DNA of 37,426 bases from Helicobacter sp. MIT 05-5294. Its GTDB lineage: Bacteria; Campylobacterota; Campylobacteria; Campylobacterales; Helicobacteraceae. The notes below the pieces were generated by a model. The model was given only the letters and a program-made list of their open reading frames with translations. It ran no database searches and was not told the DNA's origin. A program made the position numbers and the translations under genes. This document shows, piece after piece, positions 24,728 to 32,936 of this stretch. The DNA is taken from assembly GCF_000765675.1 (NCBI RefSeq), contig NZ_JRPA02000016.1:1-37426 (forward strand), given 5' to 3'. Positions within the stretch are counted from its first letter, which is position 1. Every line of letters begins with the position of its first letter.

Positions 24728-25687
24728 TTATTCTCCTGGTATTAGGCGTCTTTGCCTTATCTTATATCCTAATTTCTGTAAATACACAACATTATTTCTA
24801 GGTTCAGTTTTGAAATCAGTATAGGTGTTAGTATTTGCAAATTCACATTCTACAGGGTCAAAGAATGGCAATTCAATTTGTTGTGGGTCTTGGAAGTTTC
24901 CTTGATAGAAGTTAGTTCTGCGTCTTAGGTTGTATTCTCTACATCTTGTTTCAAATCCAAAGTTACGATTCCAATCTTGCCTAATTTCTATGCCAACTGT
25001 AGCAGGGCGCAATAAGAAGTCATTCTTTTGCACAAGATAATAAACCCACGCGGGTAATTCCTCAAAAGTCCAAAGCGTTAAGAAGCTCATATCTGTTGTG
25101 TCTCCAATACAACTACCACCCCAAGCTTCAAAGAAAAAGTTATTATAATCATCAAGGTTTGCAATACTAGGATAAACATAATACCCTTGCAAGATATACA
25201 TTAACATCCACCTAAAATTATCATCGCCCAAGAAAACCCAATTTGGAGTTAAAGAATTAAAGAATACCAACTCGTCATAGTTTTTCATATCAAAGTTAAA
25301 GAAGTTGTAGCCAAGCTCTGATTCAGGCACATTTTCATAAGAAAACCAACCATTCACGCGCCCTAACAAAAATCCCCAGCATTCTAATATGCCGCCTTTT
25401 GCAGTAGGGAGATTTAAGCAATCATAATACAAAGAACGATATGCGCCACTAATCCATAGCGCAAAACAATCAAAAAGCCCTCCTAAGAAATCCTCTATAT
25501 TTGTATTACGATATTGCGCTTGTAAATCTCCCTTTGCTTTATAAAAGTCTTTAACCGCTGTTTCAAGTTCGGGAATTGTAAATACCCATTTATTCTTGTC
25601 GGTTACTTTAATCCCTGCCATATTGACAAGTTCTAAAATATTATCGCTTATTTCTACATTATCTAAAGGATTGTTATTTTCGTCCAT
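24728..25687 (-). CDS. Baseplate/tail protein (gpI / DUF2612-like)
   Basis: The product is 319 residues and very rich in Phe, Trp and Tyr (NFFNFDMKNYDELVFFNSL). Its position directly downstream of the baseplate J gene and its segments around LPTAKGGILECWGFLLGRVNG match phage gpI/DUF2612-type baseplate proteins. It would join the wedge to the tail fibres. It is 2 bp from each neighbour. The family assignment is moderate. Confidence 0.5.
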   Translation of the reverse strand: MDENNNPLDNVEISDNILELVNMAGIKVTDKNKWVFTIPELETAVKDFYKAKGDLQAQYRNTNIEDFLGGLFDCFALWISGAYRSLYYDCLNLPTAKGGILECWGFLLGRVNGWFSYENVPESELGYNFFNFDMKNYDELVFFNSLTPNWVFLGDDNFRWMLMYILQGYYVYPSIANLDDYNNFFFEAWGGSCIGDTTDMSFLTLWTFEELPAWVYYLVQKNDFLLRPATVGIEIRQDWNRNFGFETRCREYNLRRRTNFYQGNFQDPQQIELPFFDPVECEFANTNTYTDFKTEPRNNVVYLQKLGYKIRQRRLIPGE

Positions 25688-25689
25688 TG

Positions 25690-27192
25690 TTACACCTTGA
25701 TTCTATACACATCTAAAACACTGCCTCTGTAATTGTAGGTTTTGTTTTGTGAGACAAGCTCTTTGTTTTGATTGTCTTTTGCGAATTGTATATCAACTTG
25801 TGATAGTGCAAATCCTTGCGGTAATTCAGTAGTAACTCTGAAGTTTTCCATAACAACAGGAATATAAGTATTAAAGGTTGCGCCTGTTTCCACAACAATG
25901 GTTTGTTTTTCAATATCTGGGAATGTTTGCACAGGCTCGGTATTTTCTATAATCATACAATTTGCAATATCAAAGGTAAAGTATTGGTCCAATCTTAGCT
26001 TTAAAGGTTCTGCCTCGCAATCATTTAGGCTTGTAACTCCAATTTCGCATTTATCCACAACATAGCCGCTTGTTTTTGCTTGTATCCATTCCGCAGCTTC
26101 AACTGGAGTAATGTAAGCTCCGATTTTGCATTGCTCAACAAAGGATTCAAGATTTGTATAGATAGTTTGGTCAAAGTTAATGGGCAAAAAGTTATAGTTC
26201 TTATTAATATAAACTTTGACATATAGCGGTATGGGTGTTGGTCTTAAGAATTGATAGGGCGTTACGGAATAGGCATTTGCTAGGTTAATGGTAATATTCC
26301 CATTCATCCCACTACCTAAGCTTCTGCTTTTTCTTATTGCTTCTGCAATATCTACATCATTACCTCCCAAAACACTTACACAAATAGAATGTGGGGCTAA
26401 AGTCATTCCGTCTTTTTTAATCTCTTTATCTGTGAAGTTTTCTAGCCCTGCGATTTTTTTAACACCTTGTGTTTGCGCAATGTTTGCAAGGATAGCCCTA
26501 AAACTTGCATTCTTCGCAGTGCTTCCAAAATAGACTGCGCGATTGTAAAACTCTGCGTCTGTTTCCTCTGATATTGCAGGGAGGGCGGGTTCTGGGTTTG
26601 TTACCCTCTCTACGCCTATAACGCGTGTTTTAACCTCTGTAATTTCTCTTGCACCTGCGACATAATCATTATTTTCAATCGCAACAAAATAACCCAAAAC
26701 GCTTCCATTATCGCCTATAGTATATTCATTGGGGGTGCTATACAATTCTCCACTTAATGTCCCTACAATAAAATTCGCTGGAATCTTTGTTCCTTTGACG
26801 CCTTGTATTTCTACCCACACTTGAGAATTACAAGACTTTTTCCGCTCTAAGCGATAGAGGCTAAAAGCCCACCTATCCAAAAATTCACCCTGCCCACCAA
26901 AAAAGAAGCTATTTACAATGTTTTCTAGGTAGCCTATTCCTGCGTTAATGGTTTGCGTAATAAAGGTTGCAATTTGTCCTTGTGGAGTGGATTCGTCCAT
27001 ATTAATATTAGGGAAGTTTTGCTTGAAAACATCTTGCACATTTTCTAATATCTCATTGTTGTATTTGAATCTAATGCGCCTATTTTCTCTGTCTAACTCC
27101 CAAAGATTGGAATCAGAATTTACTAATTCTTTTAAATCTTGCTTTGTCTCTGGTTTATAGGTGGGATTACCCATTTCATTAACTATATTCAT
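25690..27192 (-). CDS. Baseplate assembly protein J (wedge)
   Basis: The product is 500 residues with the J/gp47 pattern: TPQGQIATFITQTINAGIGY near the N-terminus, an ETDAEFYNRAVYFGS segment (about 205-220), and VKKIAGLENFTDKEI in the middle. It forms baseplate wedges together with the gp25-like protein. The start ATG 27192 overlaps the gp25-like stop (ATATGA) with GAGGGAG upstream. An ATG five codons later is an alternative. A C-terminal Gln/Val-rich region of about 80 residues is less typical. Confidence 0.7.
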   Translation of the reverse strand: MNIVNEMGNPTYKPETKQDLKELVNSDSNLWELDRENRRIRFKYNNEILENVQDVFKQNFPNINMDESTPQGQIATFITQTINAGIGYLENIVNSFFFGGQGEFLDRWAFSLYRLERKKSCNSQVWVEIQGVKGTKIPANFIVGTLSGELYSTPNEYTIGDNGSVLGYFVAIENNDYVAGAREITEVKTRVIGVERVTNPEPALPAISEETDAEFYNRAVYFGSTAKNASFRAILANIAQTQGVKKIAGLENFTDKEIKKDGMTLAPHSICVSVLGGNDVDIAEAIRKSRSLGSGMNGNITINLANAYSVTPYQFLRPTPIPLYVKVYINKNYNFLPINFDQTIYTNLESFVEQCKIGAYITPVEAAEWIQAKTSGYVVDKCEIGVTSLNDCEAEPLKLRLDQYFTFDIANCMIIENTEPVQTFPDIEKQTIVVETGATFNTYIPVVMENFRVTTELPQGFALSQVDIQFAKDNQNKELVSQNKTYNYRGSVLDVYRIKV

Positions 27193-27515
27193 ATAACGAC
27201 TACTCCCTCTGTGGTTTCTAGTGTTGCTTTAATGTTCAATACGCCTCTCTCAAAACTGCATTCTAGGCTTTGGATGTTGATAATCCTTTTGTCCTCCAAA
27301 ATGCGCCTTGCGATTTCTCTTTTTACAAGCGAGTTTGAGTTTTGATTCACAATATCGTAATAGTTTAATCCTTTTGTTAGATTAAAGGGATATTCTTTTT
27401 CCCACATTAAGAGAAGCGTTTTAACATCTTGCACAACGGCATTAATTCCCTCCCTTGTTACAAAATTGCCAAAAGCTATAAGATTGTTCTTGCTATCAAG
27501 TGCTAGTGTTGTCAT
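27189..27515 (-). CDS. Baseplate wedge protein (gp25 / gpW-like)
   Basis: The product is 108 residues, the usual length. The segment VVQDVKTLLLMWEKEYPFNL followed by GLNYYDIV matches the gp25/lysozyme-like wedge family. The C-terminus alternates as beta strands (GVLNIKATLETTEGVVVI). It nucleates sheath assembly on the baseplate. The ATG overlaps the MuF stop codon (CAATGA) and TTAGG lies upstream. Confidence 0.7.
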   Translation of the reverse strand: MTTLALDSKNNLIAFGNFVTREGINAVVQDVKTLLLMWEKEYPFNLTKGLNYYDIVNQNSNSLVKREIARRILEDKRIINIQSLECSFERGVLNIKATLETTEGVVVI

Positions 27516-29290
27516 TGTTTTTTCCTAATTTCATAATAATCTCCTGCTTTGGAGTCGTGTTTTAATACCACCTCTTGTGTTGGCTCTAAGAGAATAGGTT
27601 CTGCATAACATCTGCAATTTTTATTTATCGTCCCTTTTATGGTATAGTATCCATTATCGCATTCTAAGGAGTAAATATGAGTATCCATTTTAAGCCTCTC
27701 TATGTTTTCTATCCTCACTTTTTCGGTTTTTCTGTCTTTAATTGGGATAGAGGAGTTATCAACTATATTCCTATTAAGAGTTTGCCAAGCAACTATAAAC
27801 ATATAAGCACAGAAAAAATTAAGGATTATTATATTTTGGGCTATAGCGTTCTTAAGATTTCTAATTTGCTCGGTGTTTCTAGGGCGGTTATCGTAAAGCG
27901 GCTCAAAGATATGAATTATGAAATCAGAAACGGAAGTCAAGCGAATATCATTCGCTTTAAGAATACCACCATTAATTATAGACAACAAATAACTAAGAAC
28001 GCCCACGATAAAGTTAGGGGTAGCACCCGCAGCATTGAAAAGAAAATTAAAGCTGCTATCAGTAGAGAAAAAACAGCTAATAAAAACATCGAGATTTATT
28101 CTCATTGCGGAATCGGAGAAATTATCCTGCATAAGGAATTTATTAAAAATAATATTATTGCAATCTCTCAAAAAGCATTCAATATCTATAATATAGATTT
28201 TTTCATTACTCCCAATATCTTTATAGAAGTTTCCTGCTGCTCCAACCCTAAAAAAAGTCAATCTATCACTAAATTCACTAGAAATAAAAATAAGTTCGCG
28301 GAAAAAGTCAAAGAGATTGCTAATAATAATGGAGTCCTTGTAGAAATCAATATCGCTAGTGAAGTCGCTATTATTGAGTGTTTGAATGATGTAATCGCCT
28401 TTATTAAGAGTATCTGCAGCAACCCACCCACTACTAGTAAGCACTTTGTGGTCGCTTGTTGTAAGAAACCCGCCATTGTCCAAAGAAATCCTAATAATGG
28501 TCGCTTCATTAAATCCTCTTTTGCTTCTAAAGATTCTAAGAGGCATATTTGCGAAATCTATACCCTGCCCTCTTGGTAGGCAATTTACGCGCTGTGCAGT
28601 ATGCCCCACATTGCCATAAGAATCTATCACTGCGGTAGGGTTTTTGAAAGAGTAAATTCGTCCATTTAGCCTTTTGTGTTCCTCGCTAACTCTGGAATCC
28701 CCACTTGTGCGCCAAATATAATACTCAAAGCCCAATTGTTGCGCTTTTGCGTTTTGCAAGTCATTGATTGCTTTTTGTGTTTGGTCTCGCGCAATAACTC
28801 TCATTCTTCTCTCTGAAATTTGCGAGAATGTTTTAAAGTGGTTAATAATTGCCTCTTGGTCTAGGTTTGCGACATTGTTTAGAATATCGCTTCTATATCT
28901 CTCTATAATATCACTAGGAATTGTTTTAATAAGTGCTGCGTTTCTCTCTAATATTGCATTCATTTCATTTTGCACAACTCTACTTGACTCTTTTAAATTC
29001 CATTCCTTGTTTTGCTTCTTTAGCCTAACATTTAAAAACTTCTCTAAGCTCTTAGTATATCTTTTAGGTAAGGTCTTAGACAAATCGTTAGCTTTTTTAT
29101 TCCAATAAGCTTGAAGCGTGTTTATCTTTTTGCTTATTTGTTTTGCTGTCCATTTTTGCTTTGAAGCAAGATAGAGCCAATAAGACATAGAAGCATTAAC
29201 TTTGTTTGAGAAATACTTTAATCTCTTAAGATAGTCAAGTTCTGCCGCCTTGAAAGTCTTGCTGGGTTTTAGAGTTTTAAATTCCCTCAT
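27512..29290 (-). CDS. MuF-type head morphogenesis protein interrupted by an intein
   Basis: From ATG 29290 the product is 592 residues (the frame extends two codons up to TTG 29296). The extein is 270 residues. The N-terminal helical part, the ARDQTQKAINDLQNAKAQQL segment and TSGDSRVSEEHKRLNG are typical of SPP1 gp7/Mu gpF proteins. The conserved C-terminal motif is split: GHTAQRVN before the intein and CRCYAEP after it. After splicing it would read RVN-CRC. MuF proteins enter the prohead with the portal and help start assembly. The gene overlaps the portal end and the gp25-like start. The intein spans residues 237-558. Confidence 0.8.
   Translation of the reverse strand: MREFKTLKPSKTFKAAELDYLKRLKYFSNKVNASMSYWLYLASKQKWTAKQISKKINTLQAYWNKKANDLSKTLPKRYTKSLEKFLNVRLKKQNKEWNLKESSRVVQNEMNAILERNAALIKTIPSDIIERYRSDILNNVANLDQEAIINHFKTFSQISERRMRVIARDQTQKAINDLQNAKAQQLGFEYYIWRTSGDSRVSEEHKRLNGRIYSFKNPTAVIDSYGNVGHTAQRVNCLPRGQGIDFANMPLRIFRSKRGFNEATIIRISLDNGGFLTTSDHKVLTSSGWVAADTLNKGDYIIQTLNNSDFTSDIDFYKDSIIISNLFDFFRELIFISSEFSDRLTFFRVGAAGNFYKDIGSNEKIYIIDIECFLRDCNNIIFNKFLMQDNFSDSAMRINLDVFISCFFSTDSSFNFLFNAAGATPNFIVGVLSYLLSIINGGILKANDIRLTSVSDFIIHIFEPLYDNRPRNTEQIRNLKNAIAQNIIILNFFCAYMFIVAWQTLNRNIVDNSSIPIKDRKTEKVRIENIERLKMDTHIYSLECDNGYYTIKGTINKNCRCYAEPILLEPTQEVVLKHDSKAGDYYEIRKKQ
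27640..27671 (+). promoter_or_regulatory. Promoter and ribosome-binding site of the antisense endonuclease
   Basis: TGGTATAGT at 27640-27648 is an extended -10 pattern (TGnTATAnT). AAGGAG at 27666-27671 lies 5 nt before ATG 27677. Both fall inside sense-strand codons of the Hint C-terminal blocks (the Shine-Dalgarno lies opposite SLE of IYSLEC). Confidence 0.5.
27677..28579 (+). CDS. Homing endonuclease-like protein encoded antisense inside the intein
   Basis: The product is 300 residues. Residues 44-85 form a helix-turn-helix (YYILGYSVLKISNLLGVSRA, then VKRLKDMNYEIRN), the type found next to nucleases in homing enzymes. Residues 145-190 carry a Vsr/EDxHD-like PD-(D/E)XK pattern: E148 (GIGEIILHKE), Q165 (SQKAFNIYNIDFF), D174 and E184 (IFIEVS). 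It would cut intein-free MuF alleles and spread the intein. AAGGAG stands 5 nt before the ATG. The frame is exactly in register with the intein codons (intein residue plus endonuclease codon equals 303), and the stop TAG is the complement of intein Leu2. The C-terminal 65 residues lie opposite Hint blocks A and B and may be poorly conserved. Alternative: a long shadow frame, but the motifs argue against this. Confidence 0.75.
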   Translation: MSIHFKPLYVFYPHFFGFSVFNWDRGVINYIPIKSLPSNYKHISTEKIKDYYILGYSVLKISNLLGVSRAVIVKRLKDMNYEIRNGSQANIIRFKNTTINYRQQITKNAHDKVRGSTRSIEKKIKAAISREKTANKNIEIYSHCGIGEIILHKEFIKNNIIAISQKAFNIYNIDFFITPNIFIEVSCCSNPKKSQSITKFTRNKNKFAEKVKEIANNNGVLVEINIASEVAIIECLNDVIAFIKSICSNPPTTSKHFVVACCKKPAIVQRNPNNGRFIKSSFASKDSKRHICEIYTLPSW

Positions 29291-30668
29291 TGTCAAAGCC
29301 TAAGTCTAAATCGTTTTCAGAATCACTAGCGATAACTTCAATCTCATTCCAATAACCCGCATTTTTAACTATTTGTAATGCTTGTTCTTGAGTAATAATT
29401 CCTGCTTCAATTCCTTTAATACATGAATCTAAAACAAGATTAATGCTCTCTGCTTCGGTTCTCTCATCAACATCTTTTAGGGAATTAAATTCTACTTCCA
29501 CCATTTCATTGATTCCAATCTCTAAGGATAGCTCTCTGAGTATTTTTTCTATGTAAGGCTTAAGGATTGTTTTTTGCATTGATTCTAATTCATCGTAGAA
29601 GTTGTTAAGGTCGTAATCTCCTGTCGCATTAAATCCGCTAGGTGTAAGCCCTAATAGTTTCACTGCGGGCATTCTAGCAGCAATAGCCACGCTCTCTTGA
29701 AGCTGCGCTACAACCTTATCTAAACCTGCAAGGCTCGTAACAAATTGTTGCATTTCCTCATCTTTTGTAAGCAGTAGCGTTCCTAGATTGTTTTTTGATT
29801 TGTTGATAAACTGCGCTCTTGCAATCGCTTCTGTGGGGTTGATTTTAAGCAAGTCGCTTGTGATAATATCGGTTTTAAAGCGCAAGAGAATATCCGCTAA
29901 GGCATTGTAAGAAGTGTTTGTGTTCCGAACAGCTTCTTTCATCAATTGGCATAAAGACAAACCAAAGAAGTTGAAAATAGGCAAAATCAAATCAGGGACA
30001 TTAAAAATTACAAGATTTTCTAGCCTCGTATAATGCACATTCCCATTACCATTTATGTAATACTTATTTGGCTTCATATATCTATCAGACAAGGGATTAT
30101 ACATTTCCACTTCAGAAGCTCCAACATTAAAGGGAGACACACAGACGATTTGCTTTAATTTGTTTCTTTGCGCTATTTCTTTCGTAACATATAAAGGCGT
30201 ATCTAGCTTATCTTGAAATCCTCTATCCTCATACAAAATACAACCACCATAAATAAGAGAGGCTTCAATCGCGTTTCTCAATATTTTCTCTAGCTCTATT
30301 TCTTTGACTCTATTATCAAGGTAATCTTTTTGTGTTTGATTACTGCAAACAATTTCAAAGCCTTTTCTGAAAAGTTCGTTGCTAAATTTGCCAATCGCGT
30401 TATTAATAATAGGCTCTGTAGATAAGCTGCTGCATTCCACATAGCTTAATCTTTGCAATAAAAAATTGCTATATTGCATTACTGAATTTGCGGAGTTTAT
30501 CCCTGCTTGTGTATTAAAAAAAGAATCTATAAACTTTTGATATTCTTTCTCATCACAAAATCTTGTGAGTGGTTCTAAATCTGCTCTATTGTCTTGTATT
30601 TGCGAAGCATAAACGATAGTTTTGTTTTGTTGTGCTTTGGCTTTTGGTTTGCTAGGATAAAATCCCAT
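29277..30668 (-). CDS. Portal protein (DUF1073-like)
   Basis: The product is 463 residues. Segments such as LRNAIEASLIYGGCILYEDR, a VSPFNVGASEV segment and MPAVKLLGLTPSGFNATGDY are typical of DUF1073/Mu gp29-like portals. The last 40 residues are acidic. It forms the dodecameric DNA gate of the capsid and docks the terminase. AAGGATTAAAAA precedes ATG 30668. It overlaps MuF by 14 bp, the usual portal-MuF arrangement. Confidence 0.75.
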   Translation of the reverse strand: MGFYPSKPKAKAQQNKTIVYASQIQDNRADLEPLTRFCDEKEYQKFIDSFFNTQAGINSANSVMQYSNFLLQRLSYVECSSLSTEPIINNAIGKFSNELFRKGFEIVCSNQTQKDYLDNRVKEIELEKILRNAIEASLIYGGCILYEDRGFQDKLDTPLYVTKEIAQRNKLKQIVCVSPFNVGASEVEMYNPLSDRYMKPNKYYINGNGNVHYTRLENLVIFNVPDLILPIFNFFGLSLCQLMKEAVRNTNTSYNALADILLRFKTDIITSDLLKINPTEAIARAQFINKSKNNLGTLLLTKDEEMQQFVTSLAGLDKVVAQLQESVAIAARMPAVKLLGLTPSGFNATGDYDLNNFYDELESMQKTILKPYIEKILRELSLEIGINEMVEVEFNSLKDVDERTEAESINLVLDSCIKGIEAGIITQEQALQIVKNAGYWNEIEVIASDSENDLDLGFDNEGI

Positions 30669-30694
30669 TTTTTAATCCTTAATGGTTTTCTATA

Positions 30695-30703
30695 ATTGTA
30701 CCA
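30695..30703 (-). promoter_or_regulatory. Possible promoter before the portal gene
   Basis: The 39-bp gap between the terminase stop and the portal start holds TGGTACAAT on the minus strand, an extended -10 pattern. It is one of few gaps in the structural block and could boost virion gene expression. The -35 is weak. Confidence 0.3.
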
Positions 30704-30707
30704 TTTC

Positions 30708-31991
30708 TTAAATTAAACTTGTTAGATATTGCCAATCTGTATTACCGCTTTTGTAATATTCTAGCGCATATACAATAGAATCCACCATATCATCATGCTC
30801 ATGCTTTAAATCGCTTCTGAACAATTTACATTCCTTTAAAGCCTCCTCCACCCAATCATTGATAGGCTCTTTTGATAGAGGCATTCTTAAGCGCCCAAAC
30901 TCACTTAAAACATTACAAACGCGCGTGAATTTATCGGTTTTTGGGGTAATTTCAGAGATAGGCAAATTTGTTGTTCTGCGCATTTCTTGCAATAAAGACA
31001 GCCCGCTTGCCTTTTTTTCTATTATCACAGCATAAACACTGCCTTTTGTTAAAGCATATTCATACGCGCTTCTAGTCATTTCCATTAATGAGTTAAACTC
31101 CCAATGTCCGCGAAACATTCGTAAAATCCTTATTTCCTCACCCTTTTTTGCATAAATCCCTATTACTGAATAATCCGCACTCTCTTTTGTGGAATATGCG
31201 GTATCTATTGTTAGAATAATATTATCATAAAATTCTTTGCTGTTATCATCAAAATAGCCTATTTTGTTTATATCTATAATCTCGCTATCATTAAATTCTA
31301 AAGGTTCTCCCTCCCACTTATGCAAATAGACTTCTCTAGGTAGAATCTCATAATCGTTTTGTCTATCTAGCTCCATTGTTTTAGGAAAGAAGGGATTATC
31401 ATAATAATTTACTTTTTTGCTATAAATTGTTGCTAGGTTTGGTTGCGTTGCAATTTGATAGATAAAATCATCTTTTTTTTCTGGGTTGAAAGAGTAGATT
31501 ATAAAGCTATTCTCACCCCTGATACTAGGCAACAAATCATTCCTAATGTTTGCAGTAACAAAATTTGCCTCATCTATCCAAGCACCACTTAAATCATATC
31601 TTAAAGATTTTCTCTTCTTTGAAACCTTATCGTTAATAAAACTTAATGTGATTGTGCTTCCATTAAAAAAGCTTATTTGGTAATTTGTTACAGAAGCTAA
31701 ATAATCGTTATATTGCACAAGCTCTTTTAAAGGTTGCAATGTGTAAGGGATTTCTAAAGATTCCAAAAAAGCTTTAAAGTCATCTCTAGCATATTTTATT
31801 TGTTGCTCTACTTCCCTAAAAATAATAAAATGCCTTTTGTCTTGCAAACACATAAGAGTTAATGCCATTCTTATATGATAGGTTTTCCCTGAAGCTCTGC
31901 CGCCATAAAAAATAAACTCGCGATACCCTCGCATTAAGTCTTTGCTAAAGAGGATTTTAAATATTTCCGCAATCTTTGCTTTTAGTTTCAT
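30708..31991 (-). CDS. terL: Terminase large subunit
   Basis: The product is 427 residues. Walker A is FYGGRASGKTYHI (30-37), and Walker B with the catalytic Glu is GAWIDEANF (D140, E141). The C-terminal nuclease has D263 (ILTIDTAYS), E325 (AVIIEKKASG) and D401/D404 (HDDMVDSIVYAL), the expected RNase H-like metal ligands. It pumps DNA into the prohead and cuts the concatemer. The ATG overlaps the stop of the small-subunit candidate (ATGA). Length is typical. Confidence 0.9.
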   Translation of the reverse strand: MKLKAKIAEIFKILFSKDLMRGYREFIFYGGRASGKTYHIRMALTLMCLQDKRHFIIFREVEQQIKYARDDFKAFLESLEIPYTLQPLKELVQYNDYLASVTNYQISFFNGSTITLSFINDKVSKKRKSLRYDLSGAWIDEANFVTANIRNDLLPSIRGENSFIIYSFNPEKKDDFIYQIATQPNLATIYSKKVNYYDNPFFPKTMELDRQNDYEILPREVYLHKWEGEPLEFNDSEIIDINKIGYFDDNSKEFYDNIILTIDTAYSTKESADYSVIGIYAKKGEEIRILRMFRGHWEFNSLMEMTRSAYEYALTKGSVYAVIIEKKASGLSLLQEMRRTTNLPISEITPKTDKFTRVCNVLSEFGRLRMPLSKEPINDWVEEALKECKLFRSDLKHEHDDMVDSIVYALEYYKSGNTDWQYLTSLI

Positions 31992-32608
31992 TTGTTTTTA
32001 TTCTCTATTACCTCAACTTCTATCGCTTTTATTTTGCTTTCTTTTTCATCTTTGCTAATTGTGTTGTTGTTAAATTGTTGCGCGATTAATGGAGTTTTTG
32101 AAATTAACCCTACAATCACTGCACATTCTTTTAGGATAGTGGAAAGCTCTCTCATCTCTCTTGTTTCCGGTTTGCATTCAATGCGCCTTGAAGTTTCTTT
32201 TACAAGATTATTTACCGCGTCATTTATCTTTTCGCTTATAATCTTCTTCTTTAATTCTATCCGCCCCGTTAAGCTTAGATGAATCATCTCTAGTTGCATT
32301 CTAGTATTCTCATCGGGTGCAGACTCTAAAAGTTCGTCTATTACCGACAAATCATTTTTGATTCTTTTTGAGACTTCCGCTGCTTTGTTTCTAAAATCTT
32401 TAGACAAATTGTTATCCTTTTTACTTGCCAATATTGATTGCGCTTTTGATTGGCTAATCGCATATTCTCCAAATTCATTTCTGATTTTTTTATAACCCAC
32501 GCCGTGAGATTCTGAATAGGCAACAACTGCGTTATTTAAAAGCGCAGTTTCCTTTTCATGAATCTTTTTGATTTTCTTTTTCTCTATATCGTTCTTTTTT
32601 GTTTCCAT
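31988..32608 (-). CDS. Terminase small subunit candidate
   Basis: The product is 206 residues, highly charged and helical: a possible DNA-binding N-terminal domain (VGYKKIRNEFGEYAISQSKA, helix-turn-helix-like), then a long helical region and a tail ending VEVIENKNK. Position immediately upstream of TerL with an ATGA overlap supports a TerS role in recognising the packaging site. No family signature is seen. The gene overlaps the preceding frame by 53 bp, so its N-terminus could be shorter. Confidence 0.55.
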   Translation of the reverse strand: METKKNDIEKKKIKKIHEKETALLNNAVVAYSESHGVGYKKIRNEFGEYAISQSKAQSILASKKDNNLSKDFRNKAAEVSKRIKNDLSVIDELLESAPDENTRMQLEMIHLSLTGRIELKKKIISEKINDAVNNLVKETSRRIECKPETREMRELSTILKECAVIVGLISKTPLIAQQFNNNTISKDEKESKIKAIEVEVIENKNK

Positions 32609-32936
32609 TCTTATCCATAAAATACAATTCTTTATGCCTTGCTATTGATTTTTCGCACAACTTCTTAACCTTGTCCTCGTCCATTGCTTCAACCTTTGCA
32701 ATAATTCGCTTTGCTGACATATGGCAAGTGTCCCAATCAAAAGCGTTGTTCTTTTTAGCAAAGTCTAAAGCACTATAGAAAATTAAAAACCTTTTTTTCT
32801 CTCTCTTGCTCAATGGCTTATTTGATAACCTTTTTTCTATAAGGTTGTTTAAGCGATAGAGATAAGATGAGATTGCCATTTTGTCCCTTTTGTCAAACGC
32901 TTGAAGTTCATTTATATCAAAAAATCTACTTCTCAT
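32556..32936 (-). CDS. Unknown basic protein upstream of terminase
   Basis: The product is 126 residues, basic and helical (LIEKRLSNKPLSKREKKRFL), ending in a Lys/Glu/Arg-rich tail. It overlaps the next gene by 53 bp in another frame, and its ATG lies within the last codons of the spanin-like gene. No family is recognised. A regulator or packaging accessory is possible. Confidence 0.5.
   Translation of the reverse strand: MRSRFFDINELQAFDKRDKMAISSYLYRLNNLIEKRLSNKPLSKREKKRFLIFYSALDFAKKNNAFDWDTCHMSAKRIIAKVEAMDEDKVKKLCEKSIARHKELYFMDKNGNKKERYREKENQKDS

Larger units (their letters stand above)
27617..28582 (-). other. Intein (Hint domain), 322 residues
   Basis: The intein starts with Cys1 (CLPRGQGIDF) and ends with Asn before the +1 Cys of the extein. 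Block B is clear (FLTTSDHKVLTSSGWV, with T42 and H45 in intein numbering, followed by AADTLNKGDYI). The C-terminal block is IYSLECDNGYYTIKG. The penultimate residue is Lys, not the usual His (TINKN-C), so splicing may be slower or use another base. The middle, about 75-270, matches no endonuclease in this frame. It is where the opposite strand encodes one. It should excise itself and ligate the MuF halves. Confidence 0.75.

Noticed and set aside
28258-28509. 83-residue minus-strand frame within the intein region
   Set aside because: It overlaps both the intein and the antisense endonuclease in a third frame, has no SD and a low-complexity hydrophobic composition; it is a shadow.
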